NCBI GenBank assembly: GCA_037074585.1
Contig: CM073491.1
Span: 38,666,501-38,730,500 of the forward strand
Source: Biancaea sappan
Taxonomy: Eukaryota > Streptophyta > Magnoliopsida > Fabales > Fabaceae
Length of the DNA stretch: 64,000 nt
Reading direction: 5' to 3'
The position numbers were made by a program, and so were the translations under genes. A model generated the notes under the pieces. It was not told the DNA's origin and made no database searches. It saw only the letters and a list, made by a program, of their open reading frames with translations. Shown piece by piece: positions 47,044 through 59,800 of the stretch (position 1 is its first letter; each line of letters starts with the position of its first letter).

Positions 47044-47818
47044 TAGAGGTGTACAAAACAGATCCAAACTGACCAGACCAAACCAAACCAAATCAAACTA
47101 AACCGAGAAAAACTGAACAAATAAGGTCTAGATCGATTTTTAAAATTATAAAATTTTCGCTTTAGTTTGGTTCATCAATTTGGTTTGGTTTGGTTCGATT
47201 ATAACCGAATCGAACCATACTATACTATATGCAATAAAAAAATTATATATAATTATATATATAGTAAAAAAACATTTTAGAAATTGCTGCACACTTTCAT
47301 ATTATGTTATAGTTAAAATTATAATATATTATATTATCTTTAAATTCATAAAGAAAACTGGACTATGTTAAGAAAATTGCCGCACACTTTCATCCAGTCT
47401 TAACCAATTAAGTGTTGGGATAAAAGATGAAAATTTTCTATGAAATTAGTAATTGTAAAATCTCTTCTGATTAATAATTGCAAAATTAATAATAGTTTTT
47501 AAATTCCATTACGTAGAAAATTTAGCTGACTTGGGCAATCCTTCCAAATGAAAAATGGACTATGTTAAGAAAACTAGAAAAATGAACACTGAACACTTAA
47601 TATTTGGTAAAAGTAGGTTTTTTTTTAAAAGAATAGATAAAAGTGGGCATTTTTTTTTATTTTTTTAAAAAATTTTTAGGGTATCAAACTGCTCAAAAAC
47701 GAACCAAACGGCCAAAAAAAAACTGAACCGAACTATCCAAAAAAAAAATAGGTCTAAGAATTAAATTCAATTTGGTTCATGTCTAAAATCAAATCGAACT
47801 GAACATTTGTACACCTTA
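47044..47818. mobile_element. hAT-like non-autonomous element (775 bp), 8-bp TSD
   Basis: The tips TAGAGGTGTACAAAA and (reversed) TAAGGTGTACAAATG form short terminal inverted repeats. The flanks CTATGTAC (47036-47043) and CTATGTAT (47819-47826) match 7 of 8, the hAT target size. Sub-terminal runs of AACCAAACC/GGTTTGGTT words occur at both ends, also common in hAT elements. There is no transposase; small frames inside are chance. Confidence 0.8.
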
Positions 47819-47826
47819 CTATGTAT

Positions 47827-48470
47827 ACCTCTTATTCCATAAGAGTGCATTTTTTTTTTCATTATTTACACGGCACAAACCTTGGTCTATGTATGCTAGA
47901 TACCTAACATGAGTTCTACCACTCTACTCACCTCTAAATGATTTTAGTTTTAATTTTGTCTCAAACATTTCATGTCGCTCTAAATAATATTTTTTTATTT
48001 CTCTTTTTTGTCCCAAATTAATGGTTAAACATTTGATGTACTATATGGAAGAGCCTACATATCATTTAGAGGAGTCTACATGTCACTTAAGAGAGTTCAA
48101 ATCATCATTCTTCATCAATATTGTTAATAACGTTAGCATAAAGGACAAAATTGAAACAAAACAAATAATATATGAGACGAAATTGACACAAAAAATATTA
48201 AAAAATTAAAATTTAAGGTAATCATTAGGATGAAAAATATATTTTTGCCTATTATTTATAGATTATATTATGTTAATTTTATCTTAATCTTGAATTAGAG
48301 TGTCGAATGACAAATTTGTACCATAAAAGGATGGGTATTATTAAATCTTAATGAGTTGAATGACAATTATTACAGGTAAATCACATTAAGGAGGATCAAC
48401 TGACACACATTAAACCACATGGGACAAATCGATTTTAAGATTGTAATTCAAATCCCAAACCTAACTTTAA
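47827..48470. other. AT-rich spacer, nothing recognised
   Basis: No coding frame of note, RNA gene or transposon tip is seen. A 62-codon plus frame at 48021 shows no recognisable features. Confidence 0.5.

Positions 48471-48472
<2 letters not shown>

Positions 48473-48508
<36 letters not shown>
48473..48508. repeat. (ATT)n microsatellite
   Basis: About 12 uninterrupted ATT units. Confidence 0.95.
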
Positions 48509-48510
<2 letters not shown>

Positions 48511-48514
48511 TTTA

Positions 48515-49045
48515 AGAGGGAAAAATACACTTTGCCCCCATAAATTTTCTTCATTGTGCAGACAACCCTTGTGAACTATAAAACTCAACGTGAAACCTCT
48601 TTTAACTTTTCTTTTCATGCAAAAAAGTCTTTCCATCTAATAATTTGTTTTGATTAACAGTCATGAACTATAAAACTCAACGCGAAATCTCTTTGAACTT
48701 TTCTTTTCGTCCAAAAAAGTCTTTTCATCTAACAATTTGTTTGTTTTGATTAACGGTCAATATTGACTGAGATAAAAAAATTGTTACGCTATTTATATTT
48801 AAACACTTTAGCATTGACATGGACAAAAAATGTCATATTACCTTTGAGAAATTGCCACATCATCTATATTTCAATAGTAACGTGACATTTTTTGTCTATG
48901 TCAACCACTAACGTGTTTAAATATAATTGAGGTGATCCATCCCAATACCATTAGTTAAATTAACAGATTATTAGAAAGAAAGACTTTTTTACATTAAATG
49001 AAAAGTTTAAAAAGATTTTGTGTTGAGTGTTATAATTCATGTATA
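48515..49045. mobile_element. Foldback (hairpin) miniature element
   Basis: TGAACTATAAAACTCAACGC...CTTTTCTTTTCGTCCAAAAAAGTC (about 48664-48720) returns reversed at about 48980-49040 (GACTTTTTTACATTAAATGAAAAG...GTGTTGAGTGTTATAATTCA). Nearer the centre, GACATGGACAAAAAATGTCA (48815-48835) pairs with TGACATTTTTTGTCTATGTCA (about 48881-48901). The left arm is partly duplicated in tandem with a 92-bp period (48572 and 48664). There is no coding capacity, and the target duplication is not identified. Confidence 0.7.
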
Positions 49046-49159
49046 TTTTTTATTTTATTATTACTTTCTGAGCCCCAAAACAGCCCAAGAAGAAGTAAAC
49101 AGTTGCTGAGTAAGTCATTGCGACAACCTAACTGATTTCGGAATTCCGTTAAGGAATAC

Positions 49160-49879
49160 AATGCCCGCTTGTTTCCCAAAGCCATCGCATTCCATATGCT
49201 TCTCTCTTTTCCTTCCTTCCAATTCCTTCTTTCTTTGTCATTCATTCACTTCCCATTCTGCTTATATATTCAATCCAGAAACTAAATTTCCTGAATTATG
49301 GCTAGTGATTTCAAAGTTGTTTCAGTTGATGCACTTTCTACAAACACTTCAGAAACATTCTAAGTTCGTCGTACTTATCATACTCGCGGTAGATGCACCC
49401 AATCCTGCACTGACGATCTTCAGGTGGTTAATATTTTCATTCTTTCTTTCCCTCATGAATTTCCTTTGTATTTTAAACTACAATCTTTCTTTGTTTCCTT
49501 TATAATCTCTCTGTATTGGGATTTTTGATATGTGATTTTGGAACAAAGATATTTAAATGGGGTCATGTTTTTTCAATTTCTACATTCTGTAGATAAATTT
49601 GTGACTCTCTTTACAGCTTTAAACATCTTTTTGTTTTTTATTTTTTTTCCTTCTCAAAGAAAGTGCGAATATCTTGTTTTTGGTTCCAAAATCATTTTCT
49701 CATAAATTCATTTGACGCTTAATGGTGTGTTCTGTTCCGCATACTAAGTTCGATAAATATTCTGGTAACCTGGTTGAATTTGGAGTGGCAGAGTTTTTAG
49801 CCAAAAGAAAAGGAGTGGTGGAAGAGAGATAGATATTTTCAATTTTTATGGTGAATAGGCAAGAAGACAAGGCAAGGCC
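49160..49879 (+). promoter_or_regulatory. Likely promoter and 5' leader with leader intron of the PILS gene
   Basis: Pyrimidine-rich sequence, a TATATATT at 49263 and then non-coding transcript-like sequence lead to CTTCAG|GTGGTTAA at about 49425, a possible splice donor. GTGAATAG|GCAAGAAG at about 49860 is a possible acceptor just before the start codon. Leader introns are common in this family, but the transcript start and the intron are inference. A plus frame at 49161-49505 is not supported as a protein. Confidence 0.4.
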
Positions 49880-52800
49880 ATGGACTTATGGGTGCTCTTC
49901 GTGACTGCACTGATGCCAGTTCTAAAGGTACTCGTGCTTACTGCTGTTGGGGCGTTCCTTGCGTTGGATTGCTTTGATGTATTAAGGGAGGATGCCAGGA
50001 AGCACTTGAATGCAGTAAGTTCCATTTCCCTTTTTGGAATTTTTGTGAGGACTTGAGGTTGTAGTTGTAAATGATAGTATGCCTTTGCTCCTATATGTAT
50101 TTGAATGACATTTTCAAATATATGTTTATTTATTGCTTTCTTTTATCTCTTAAAAAAACAGCCTTGTCATGTCATGATGCATAAATTTTTCTTTTATTTC
50201 TTAGAAGGAAAGCCTTTAGAATTGCTGCTGTTATAATCAATAGCAACAGTGAAAAGTTTATCCATATTCAAGAGACTTGGTCACTTCTAGTCTTAACGAT
50301 ACATTCTGTGACACAAATATATGTGTTCTCTTCTGCTGTTGTAGTATCATCTATGACATGCTATCAAGTATTAGCCTTAAGAACATATAAGGGACTATGT
50401 TAGGAATAGAAGCAGTTCTGAACTTGAATGTCCTGGCACGAGTACAGTAATTTTTTTAATTACTTGTCACGATAACTGTTACTTTTAAAGAATATGGCTT
50501 CTACAAATATAAGGAGCTTTAGGGTACAGAGATCCTATTTGATTAATTACTGTCATTAATTTATTTCCTGAGCTTGTGGGAAATCGTATGAATATGGTGT
50601 TTGAGCACTAGAGATTATCATCTATTCTCCAAATTCAGGGAGTAAAGGAGAAAAAAATTTTCTTTTTTCTTCTAAACTAGACTTAGGTAAAGTTCCTTGG
50701 GTGTTTTCTACCAAGTTCTCTGATAAAAGCATGACACAGAGAGATTTTGTTTTTGCAAAACTCAACTACATGGTGTTCACCTACCCAAAAAAAAAAATCT
50801 CATTTTTTAAGTGGAAAACCTAAAAGTAAAGACATAAAAACGGTACTCAAGTTTTCTTCTTTTCTTTTTTGAGAGATAATTTGGCCATTCAGTACACCAA
50901 GAAAGTAACGTGCAGAAAAGACTAATAATTAGAGCTTTGTTCTTATATTACTTGTCCCATAGATGGTGATTTGATTGTATATAATCTGAGGACTTCCTTT
51001 TCTTCAACAGATGGTGTTTTTTGTCTTCAGTCCGGCACTAGTTTGTAGCAACCTGGCTGAAAGTATAACATTTAGAAGCATTCTCATGTTGTATGTTTGT
51101 TTCTCTCCACCTTCTGCATTTTCTTTTGTTTTCACTCTATAGATTAATGAGATTCTTACTGAATTATATATTTAGGTGGTTCATGCCAATAAATATTCTT
51201 CTTACGTTTATCTTCGGGACAGCACTTGGATGGATCCTTATTAAAATAACTAGAGCTCCTCATGATATGCAAGGCCTTGTGTTGGGGTGTTGCTCTGCAG
51301 GCAGGTTCACTGCAAATTTTAACTTGACTCTGTGACCGCTCATATTGATTATGTCAATGCTGGTTGAATAAAATTCTTTCAAGATCATTTAGCCTTCTCA
51401 TACACAGGCATAGGGTTAATATCGCAATATTTTACAGTACTCGTGAAATTATGTAGGCTTTCCACCACTATATTGGTTTTGTTGGAATTTTGAAATGTTC
51501 TTCTTGCTCTCTTTGATAGTCTAAACATGAAAGTAAACTACACTAACATATCTCCACTACGAAAAAGTAAGCAAAATAAATTACTCTAAACATGTAAGTA
51601 TCATTTGTAAGTAATGCCGGCAGATTTGGTATTTTCAAAGTTAATTTCTTTAAAGTGGTTAGGATAAATGCATGCAGGATGCTTATGGTTACACTTATTT
51701 TGTCATCATATGCTATTTATATATCTTTTCTGTGAATTAAGAGGTTCCAAAAGCTTATGATTGCAAATTTCACCAGGATACACTGCAGTTCTCTATACAT
51801 TCTTAATTTGTTTTACAATAATCATACGTATTGTAAACGCAGGTTAGACTGCCATCAATAATTGACAGCTTGGATACTGTATAGCAGATTTTGTAGTTAG
51901 ACTACTTCAATATCCATGTCAATTAATAAAAATTAAGTTTTAGTTATCACTCAAAGATACTCAAGAATTTGACAAAGAACACGGGAAACTTAATGAGTAC
52001 TTGATTGGTTTTGGCGGTAAAAGACCTTGATCGGTAAACACAGAAAATAAAATGAGATTTGATTGGTCATGTACAATCATTATGTTTACTTTTCTAGTGT
52101 GATCTAATACTGAGGCAGACAATGTTCTTTTCTGAACATGGTTTTGATGTCAACAGGGAATCTAGGCAACTTGGTTTTCATTATTATTCTAGCTGTCTGT
52201 AAGGAAAGCAGCAATCCTTTTGGAGCTGCAGACATCTGTTACAAGAATGGGCTGGCATATGCTTCTCTGTCAATGGCAGTATGACATTTTACTTTTATAT
52301 AAAAATTATTACATTATGCCAATACACTTCGCTTGCAGGAATGGTTAATAAGATATAGTATGTTCATTTTGGGGAGAATTTGAGAAGTTCTGAATCGTCT
52401 TAATTTTTTTTTTCTTTTCCAGATGGGAGCTATCTTCTTGTGGTCTTTTGTGTACAACATTGTCCGGATATATTCATGCAAGAATTTCGATGTAACCCAA
52501 GCTAATGAATCCATGGTAAATTCAGTGTCTACAACAGAAATGGATCTTGAAAACCTTCCAAAATGTTCCACAGGATTATTGGTTAGTGCAGAGGACAGCT
52601 CAGAGACTGATTATCATGTGAATCAACTGGAAATTGAATGGAAAATGCCTGATGGAACAGCAAAGGTTGTTTCAAGATGCCTGTAATGTGCACCTTTATA
52701 TATTGTGTGTTTTTAACCCCCTTGATTATTTCATCGAGTCTCAAACACTAGTATTAGCAAAGTTGATACTAACTACTGATTTTCTGAAGTACTAAATTTT

Positions 52801-55243
52801 ATACCTATGGGTTGACTGTAAAATTTTAAATTGGAACAAAACAATAACTGTCTGCATAATAGTTTTAATTGGTGGAAAATAAATAGTTAAGAGGGATGAT
52901 TTGATGTACCTTTTAATGAATACTGGCTCATTTCACACTATGACAAGGAATGATTAGGGCTCTCCTTGTATTTTAGATGAAGAAAGGACGCAGTGGAACT
53001 TATTGTCTTACATTTTTCCAGAATTTTACAGGTTCAAATAAGGGAAAGAATTTTTAAACACATAAAAGCATTATCAGAAAAGCTCGACCTTAAGGTACTT
53101 TTGGCACCATCAACAATTGGATCGGTAAGCCAGTCATTCTTAGTTTCCTTGATACTCTCGTTATTGCTATCTGTATCTGTTGTTAGTACAAATCGAGAAG
53201 ATAATAGGACTTGCAAAGAGACCCATCCATTGAATCCTGAAAATGAGTACTGACTCAAGTTGTTTATGTCAAACAGAAGTAAATTATGGCAGAATTGCCA
53301 GTTCTAGTAAATGAAAGATTATAATCTAGTCTTGGAGAATTTCTTGTCATATATGGTAATTCATTTGGTGATTGTTATATAGAGTCTTGACTATATATAT
53401 ATATATATAGTACTGATGTGGAAAATTTAGAGTCATAACAATAAACAAGCACTAATAATACAAATTACGACGTGCCATATATTAAGGAATTATTACTGGT
53501 GCCTTATTTTATGGACCTAGTGCCTTGCAGTGTGATGAGTGCCTTGATTTCTACTTCATGGTTCATGCACCATTTAGAACATTCTCTTGAATTGACTTCT
53601 AACAATCTGAACTATGTAAAATGTTTCTGAAAACTTGGATCCATATAGCAGGAAGCAGCAATAAAATTGGAAAAAACCATATTCACACTGGCGACAGTTA
53701 GAAAGGGAAATATGAATTTCTTTGGGAAATATGAATTTCTTTTGGAAATTTCTTTTCAATCATTCTAATCTTTGAAGCCTTACTAAAATTCCCCAGAAGG
53801 ATAGTTCCTCATTCTCTTTTGCATATGCAGGTTGTTGGTTTAATAATTGGTATTGTCCCTCCATTTCGAAGGGCATTGATTGGTGATGAAGCCCCTCTTC
53901 GTGTGGTTCAAGACTCTGCATCCATTATAGGGTAAGTGGCCTTTTGCGTCGATCTTAATGATCATGGCTTAATGTGTCTGGCTGGCTCCAATCAGTAGAC
54001 CAAAATATTATAGATATTTATTTTGTCTGATTAACAATAATATTGAGACAGTTGATCCTAGGTATAAAAAGGGATATTAAGAACATTCTTTATCTTGCTC
54101 ACATTTCAGCAAATTAAATAGAGAAAAGACAAATTTTAAATATATATTTTTAGATGTTTGTTATGTTATCACTTATATAATAAAAACCTGAGGATGCACA
54201 TTTTTACCCACCCACCCCCTCTTTTGTGCCCAGATTCTCTATTGGGCTTTCAAACATTGTTTGATTGGAGTGGGACCGGGTTCCCTCCTTTTTGGTTGCA
54301 TAGGAAGCACAGGATAGGGATCAATCAAGTCCCTCTGGCACTCAAGTCCAGAGGAGCTGCGCTTTAGCCAAGGTTCTTTGACTTACATCGGTCAATTTTT
54401 ACATGCATTATATTGGTTCCTTTTCTTTCTGGTTTGCAGGGATGCAGCTATTCCAACAATCACATTGATAGTTGGAGCAAATCTTGTGAAGGGTACCCAA
54501 AAGAATGGAACTTTTATATTTTATATTTTTTATTCCTTTTCGTTTTGGATTGAGTTTGATATGACTTGTACTTTGAAAATGATGAATTTGGTGACAGATC
54601 TTGGGTATTTCTTTCAGGATTGAAAACGTCAGATATTCAACTTTCGCTTGTTATAGGTATCATTGCGGTTAGATATATTGCCTTGCCAATCATAGGTGTA
54701 GGGATTATTAAAGGCGCAATCCATTTGGGTTTGGTCCACTCGGATCCATTATATCAATTTGTGTTACTTCTTCAATTTGCACTTCCACCTGCTATAAACA
54801 TGGGTAAGTTCATCATGACATGTAATCGCCAGAATTCATTCTTCTCTGCAGTGTACTGCTACTCTAGCAAATTATTTCCAGTGCTATGAACAACGTTATA
54901 GGTTTAAGTCCTGTTTTATTGCCTGCCAGTTTCAATGGAAAAGTTATTGTTTATAACTTTATGTAGTTAATCTTTCAGACTTGATAGGAATAATTTCCGT
55001 ACATCAACATATGCATTTCAAAATTGTACCACATAATTTGTAGTGTCGAGCAAAATTTGAACTACTCCTTGTTTAGACTAATTGCCATTATTTTTTCTCT
55101 CATTAATCTGACTACCAGGTACAATTACTCAATTATTTGGAGTTGGTGAGAGTGAATGCTCGGTGATCATGCTGGCAACTTATACTTGTGCCTCAATCTC
55201 TCTTACTCTCTGGAGCACATTTTTTATGTGGCTTGTACTATAG
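49880..55243 (+). CDS. PILS: PIN-LIKES auxin transport facilitator (PILS3-type), 10 coding exons
   Basis: Joined exons: 49880-50014, 51011-51090, 51176-51300, 52157-52278, 52423-52665, 53032-53124, 53831-53931, 54440-54492, 54618-54803, 55119-55243; 1263 nt, 420 residues, no internal stop. The start is the first ATG after an in-frame TAG (about 49857) in a good context (AAGGCCATGG). The product has two hydrophobic bundles (about residues 1-170 and 265-420) around a hydrophilic loop, with GNLGNL near residue 114, VGANLVKG, and PPAINMGTITQLFG in the C-terminal bundle. These fit the Mem_trans/auxin efflux carrier family; length is normal. PILS proteins sit in the ER membrane and lower nuclear auxin availability. 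Closest, from memory, to PILS1/3-like proteins. All introns are GT-AG except after exon 3, which needs a GC donor (51301-51302). Confidence 0.93.
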
Positions 55244-56836
55244 CAGTTTTCTTGCAATCTCTTTTGTGATATTTCATTGTAAAGTCTTTAGAGACTTTCA
55301 GGTGAAACCATAATAGGATAGGAAGATTGAAGGTGGACGAGGATTTGCAACTTCTGCTTTATTGCGTGATATCTGATAACCTGTAATACTCTGTAACTTC
55401 CGCTTTATTTTTTAGCAAATAAATCGTAGTTATCAGTAATGTGCTCCACGTCTTTATTGCTAAAATTCTTTTACATTCTTATTGCCAGTGTTCTTATGCA
55501 GTGAAAGTATATGAAATCAGGATGTCAAAAGCCAGTTTGGGGAAAAAATGTCATTCCATCGCCACTTTGTTTTCATTAATTGCACTACTAGTTCTACAAT
55601 TTTTTGCAATTAGTTCATGGTTTTGGTAATGACATTCAAGATAAACACCGGAGGCCTGAAGTAGGTCTATTTGATAATTCGCCAGTCTAATAGTCCAAAT
55701 CTCATTATAACTGCTTTGAAGGATTTTTTTTTCTTTAAGTTAACTAGAATATACAATTCAAAATGCACATAGAAGTAGTAAAGGGTCAAGTGAGCTCAAG
55801 ATATGATTGTAGAGACTAAGAGCAAGTTTTTCTTAGTTTTTCAGAACTATAGGTGCTCAAATTTATGGACTTTTCCTCCAAATGGCAGTTGAAAACTATG
55901 CGTATGCAAATTTCTACAAAACTAGCCGTTATAATCTTTGGATCAGCTTTTTCGTACTCGACCAGTTGATTGGTTAAATTTGACAATTTACCGCACAAAT
56001 AGTTTAATTTCCAGAAAATACAAAGAGAAAAAGAAGAGGGAAAAAGTAGCTTCTTTTGGGGTTGCCTAGTTGACTGCCTAAGTTGGCCAGCGGATTGGTG
56101 GCTTATGTAAGCATTTTGGTGTCATTTGCTACAGACCAGCCAACTTGTTGGTCTTCAGTTGGTATTCTAAAGTCTAGATTATAATATTTTTTAGTGAGAA
56201 ATAAATTTGTAAAAATATATTACAATGAATTATTTTTATATCTTTTAGTTTAATATTATCTAATTTGTAAAAATAAATTATTTGTATCATTTATCTCCTT
56301 CTTTCACTTATCTTTTATTCTTTATATAACTAATTCGCAAACCAGTCCTATAGGATTCCACTTAAATTTACAAAAAAAAAAATATACAATTTTTTTTTTT
56401 CAATTTGGTTACAAGCACTAAGTACCATCTCTCTCTGCTTTCACTGGCCTATATTACATTTCTCTTCTGCTCCTTGTAAGACTAACTGTAGCACCATTGG
56501 TAGTACAAAACAGTTCTAGCGACAGTCTACTCTTATTAGAATACATGCATCATCACCAAACTACGTGCAAAAAAACCTCAGATCTTTCTTCCCTTGTTCA
56601 AAAGTGGAGACTGTAGTCTCTTCGCTGTAGAAATACAATTCAGCACATATTCTTCAAGACATTGCTAGCTTTGTCTCATTTCCCCCAAGCTCTTGATAAC
56701 AAACTTAAAATCTGCAGTGTGTTACTCAGCTCTTAATCAAATCCTATTTACACGTAAGTACGAAGGGCAGGAGGATTATGTACTTGTGCTTGAACTCAAC
56801 TTTCTTCCTTTGCTTTGAAGGATAATTATAATTTTC
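55244..56836. other. 3' UTRs and spacer between convergent genes
   Basis: The PILS 3' UTR likely ends after the AATAAA-like AAATAAATCG at about 55417. The 3' UTR of the UNC-13-like gene occupies the right part (to about 56400-56836), by inference. No further gene is seen; the small frames at 55441 and 55816 lack features. Confidence 0.5.
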
Positions 56837-59800
56837 TCATCTCCTCCTTGCTAATTGGAACGTCCTCTTGAGGAACTGATTTGCAGTTTTGTCGTTTCTA
56901 TGGCACAAGACCCTCAAAATGGTGTTGGGATCCGAGCTATGCCACCGCCGGGTGGTGGGAGGCATGGGCAGCTTGTGGCCATTCCCTATGGATCCAAACC
57001 CACTGGTCTCGCAACTCACAGCGCTGAAATCCTCCATCAATTGTTCCGTACTCTCTGCCATCAACCCTATAATCCCCTCCACAACCTCAGCCTCCTCCTC
57101 CACCTCATCCTCTCCCACAAGTCCCTCCCCCGCCCCGCCGCTAATAAACAGCCTCTTCAATCCCTCGAAGTCGTCTTTAATTTGGGGATGATGGGACCTG
57201 TGGTACACCCTATTGCTTCCCCCAGCGAGCAGAACCATGAGAAACGCGTCGAAGGAGGCCTTCATGACTTCCTTCATGGCGACGGCGTGGGCCTTGTCGG
57301 TTAGGATGGTAATCATGAGGGAGAGATTCTGCTGGAGCGTTTTGAGCGTGGGGTGGATGGAGGCGGTAGCCATGTCACCGGTGTACAGGGTGTCGTAGAA
57401 GACGGAGTTGGAGTCGAGGAAGATGAGGCGGTAGGCAGCGATCTCGGAGACGTGTTGGCAGGCGGAGAGGATGGAGGAGGCGATGATCTCGAAGTAGGCG
57501 GGGGCGGGGGCGGGGGCGGCGAGACGGTGTCGGTTTGGGGGGTGGGAGAGGAGGATGGACTTGTCGAGGGCGAGGATGTGGGAGAGGAGGAAGTGGAGGG
57601 TGTTGAGGCGGATGTAGAGGCGCTGGGTGCCGCGGCTGGTGGAGGGGTGGGCGTTGTGGGCGTAGGTGACGCCGTGGAGGTGGTGAGCGTGCTCCTCCAG
57701 GCCGTAGCTGCAGGGACTGGTGATCTTCCACATCTTGCAGAACTTTGAGTTGCGGTTGCATCGTGTCAGTGGCGGAAGAGAGGGAATGTAGCTCTTCTTT
57801 GAACCTGCCACAATTTACACACTTCATTTACCATAACTTCATTACGCGTTCATTTTGAGATATATAGCACTGACCTCTATACTCATAGTTGGTTTTATCT
57901 TTACTATCACGCCTTTTTTTTTTTTTTTTCAAGTAAAAGTGTGGAATATGCGTTAAAAAAATTTCAAAAACAAAAAACTGATCATGCCATAATGTATTAC
58001 CAATAAGTATACAGTCATAAACTTAATTGTCGTGTTAAAACTAAATACTTATCATATTTTAATTGATCTGTCATATTTTAATTGACATACCTAATAGTAA
58101 AGATAAAAATAACTACATGTAAGTTTTTTTTCTTCTATATATATACATAGGTTAGAATTTATATAATATGACACTATTTCATTTCACATTTGTATTTTGA
58201 TCTAGTGATTGTTGTTTTCCCACCAATTATAATTTTCAAATTATTTTTTTGAGTAAATTACTTATTAGATTCTTAAAATTTTTTAATTATTTTAATTTAA
58301 TCTCTGAAAGATAAGATATTTCAATTTAGTTCATAAAAAATTGTGTTAGTCTTAATTTTTTGTCTCTTATGTATCAAAATAATTTTTAGTAGTGTAAAAT
58401 TTGAAATTTGGCCAAAAAAAATTGTGATTTAGTAACTAAAAAACTAAATAATTAAGACATTTAATCTTTAAAAAACTAAATCAATAATTTAATTTACTCT
58501 CAAAAATAAAAAGTTATAATTGTTTAAATTTAATTTTTGAAAAGATTATTCAATTTAGTCTTTAAAAATTATAATCATTTAAATTTTATCCTTTTATTTA
58601 TCAAATTGATTTTTAACAGAGAAAAATTTGAGATTTGATAATGATGAATTTTTAAATATAACAAAGAAAAGAATTAAATTGAAATAAATGTAATTTTTGT
58701 GATATTAAATTGAAATATCTAATTTTTAAAAATCAAATTAAAATAATTATAAGGAGTAAATGAGTAATTTACTCTAAACTTTAACTAAATATGAATTCAT
58801 GAGTGAATGCTTACCACACGCTGCGACAAATGTCATGTACTCCCGGAAGAGATTTTCCAATACCGAAGTAAGTTCTCCCACTAAATCTTCAGTGATTTCA
58901 ACTGGAATCTTGAAGAACTCTTCCACAATTGCGTTGGCCAATTTCATTAGCTCCACTGCAGATATTGCATATGGTTCCTGTTTCGACTTTGGATTCCAGG
59001 TCTGCAATCAAATAAGAAAGAAAAGCAATTACAAAGCATATTCTGTGTTCAGAGAAACCAAACCATGATTCTGATAGCTAATACATAACTACATTGCTTT
59101 TCTCGATTTAAAGCAGTTATATCTATTTTACTATAATTATACTTCCTCTAATTTGTGTATTGTTAATTACGTGCCTCAGATTTGTAATTTTAGCAAATTT
59201 TAGTATCATTAATTTCATAGATACTTATATTTTCTATTTTTAAAAAAAGCAAATTGCTAATTTAGTTTTTAGAATATTACAATTGTGACAATCTAATTCT
59301 TAAAAAAAAACAAAAATTAAAAGTCTTAATTTAGCTCATAAAAATTATAATTTTGTCAATTTGATTTTTTTTTGTTTATTAAAGTGATTTTTCATAACAA
59401 AATCAAGATAGATTTTGTGATTTATCAATAAAAAAAATTAAATTAAGACAAATACAATTTTTTAAAAATTAAATTGAAATAATTAATCTTTTAAACACTA
59501 AATTAAAATAATTATAATATTTTGATACTAAATTAGTAATATAATCAAAAAAGGAAAAGAAAATCATAAAGCTAAATAAATAAAGCTTAATTACCTCTAT
59601 TTCTTTGGCTCTTTGGATGAGTTCTTTGCAATTCTTGAATGCGTCCTCCATCCACTTCTTCACAAGATCCAATATGATGGTATCAACCTCATAAGGGACC
59701 ATCTCTCTCACTAAGGTTGCGCCGCCATCCTCACAGTCAGCGGAGTCCTCCACCACCATCCCCACCAGAACCTTCTCCAGCCTATCAGCCCTCCGCAGCA

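Noticed and set aside
49161..49505. Plus-strand frame of 114 codons before the PILS gene
   Set aside because: It lies in the likely leader and leader intron, is low in complexity and has no family resemblance.
54158..54400. Possible SINE or retroposed piece in PILS intron 8
   Set aside because: Local GC is higher than the surrounding intron, but I see no A/B boxes, poly-A tail or target duplication.
57353..57748. Plus-strand frame of 131 codons, Gly/Val/Glu-rich
   Set aside because: It is the antisense shadow of the GC-rich exon 5 of the UNC-13-like gene. The minus-strand frame has the conserved family text and spliced continuity.
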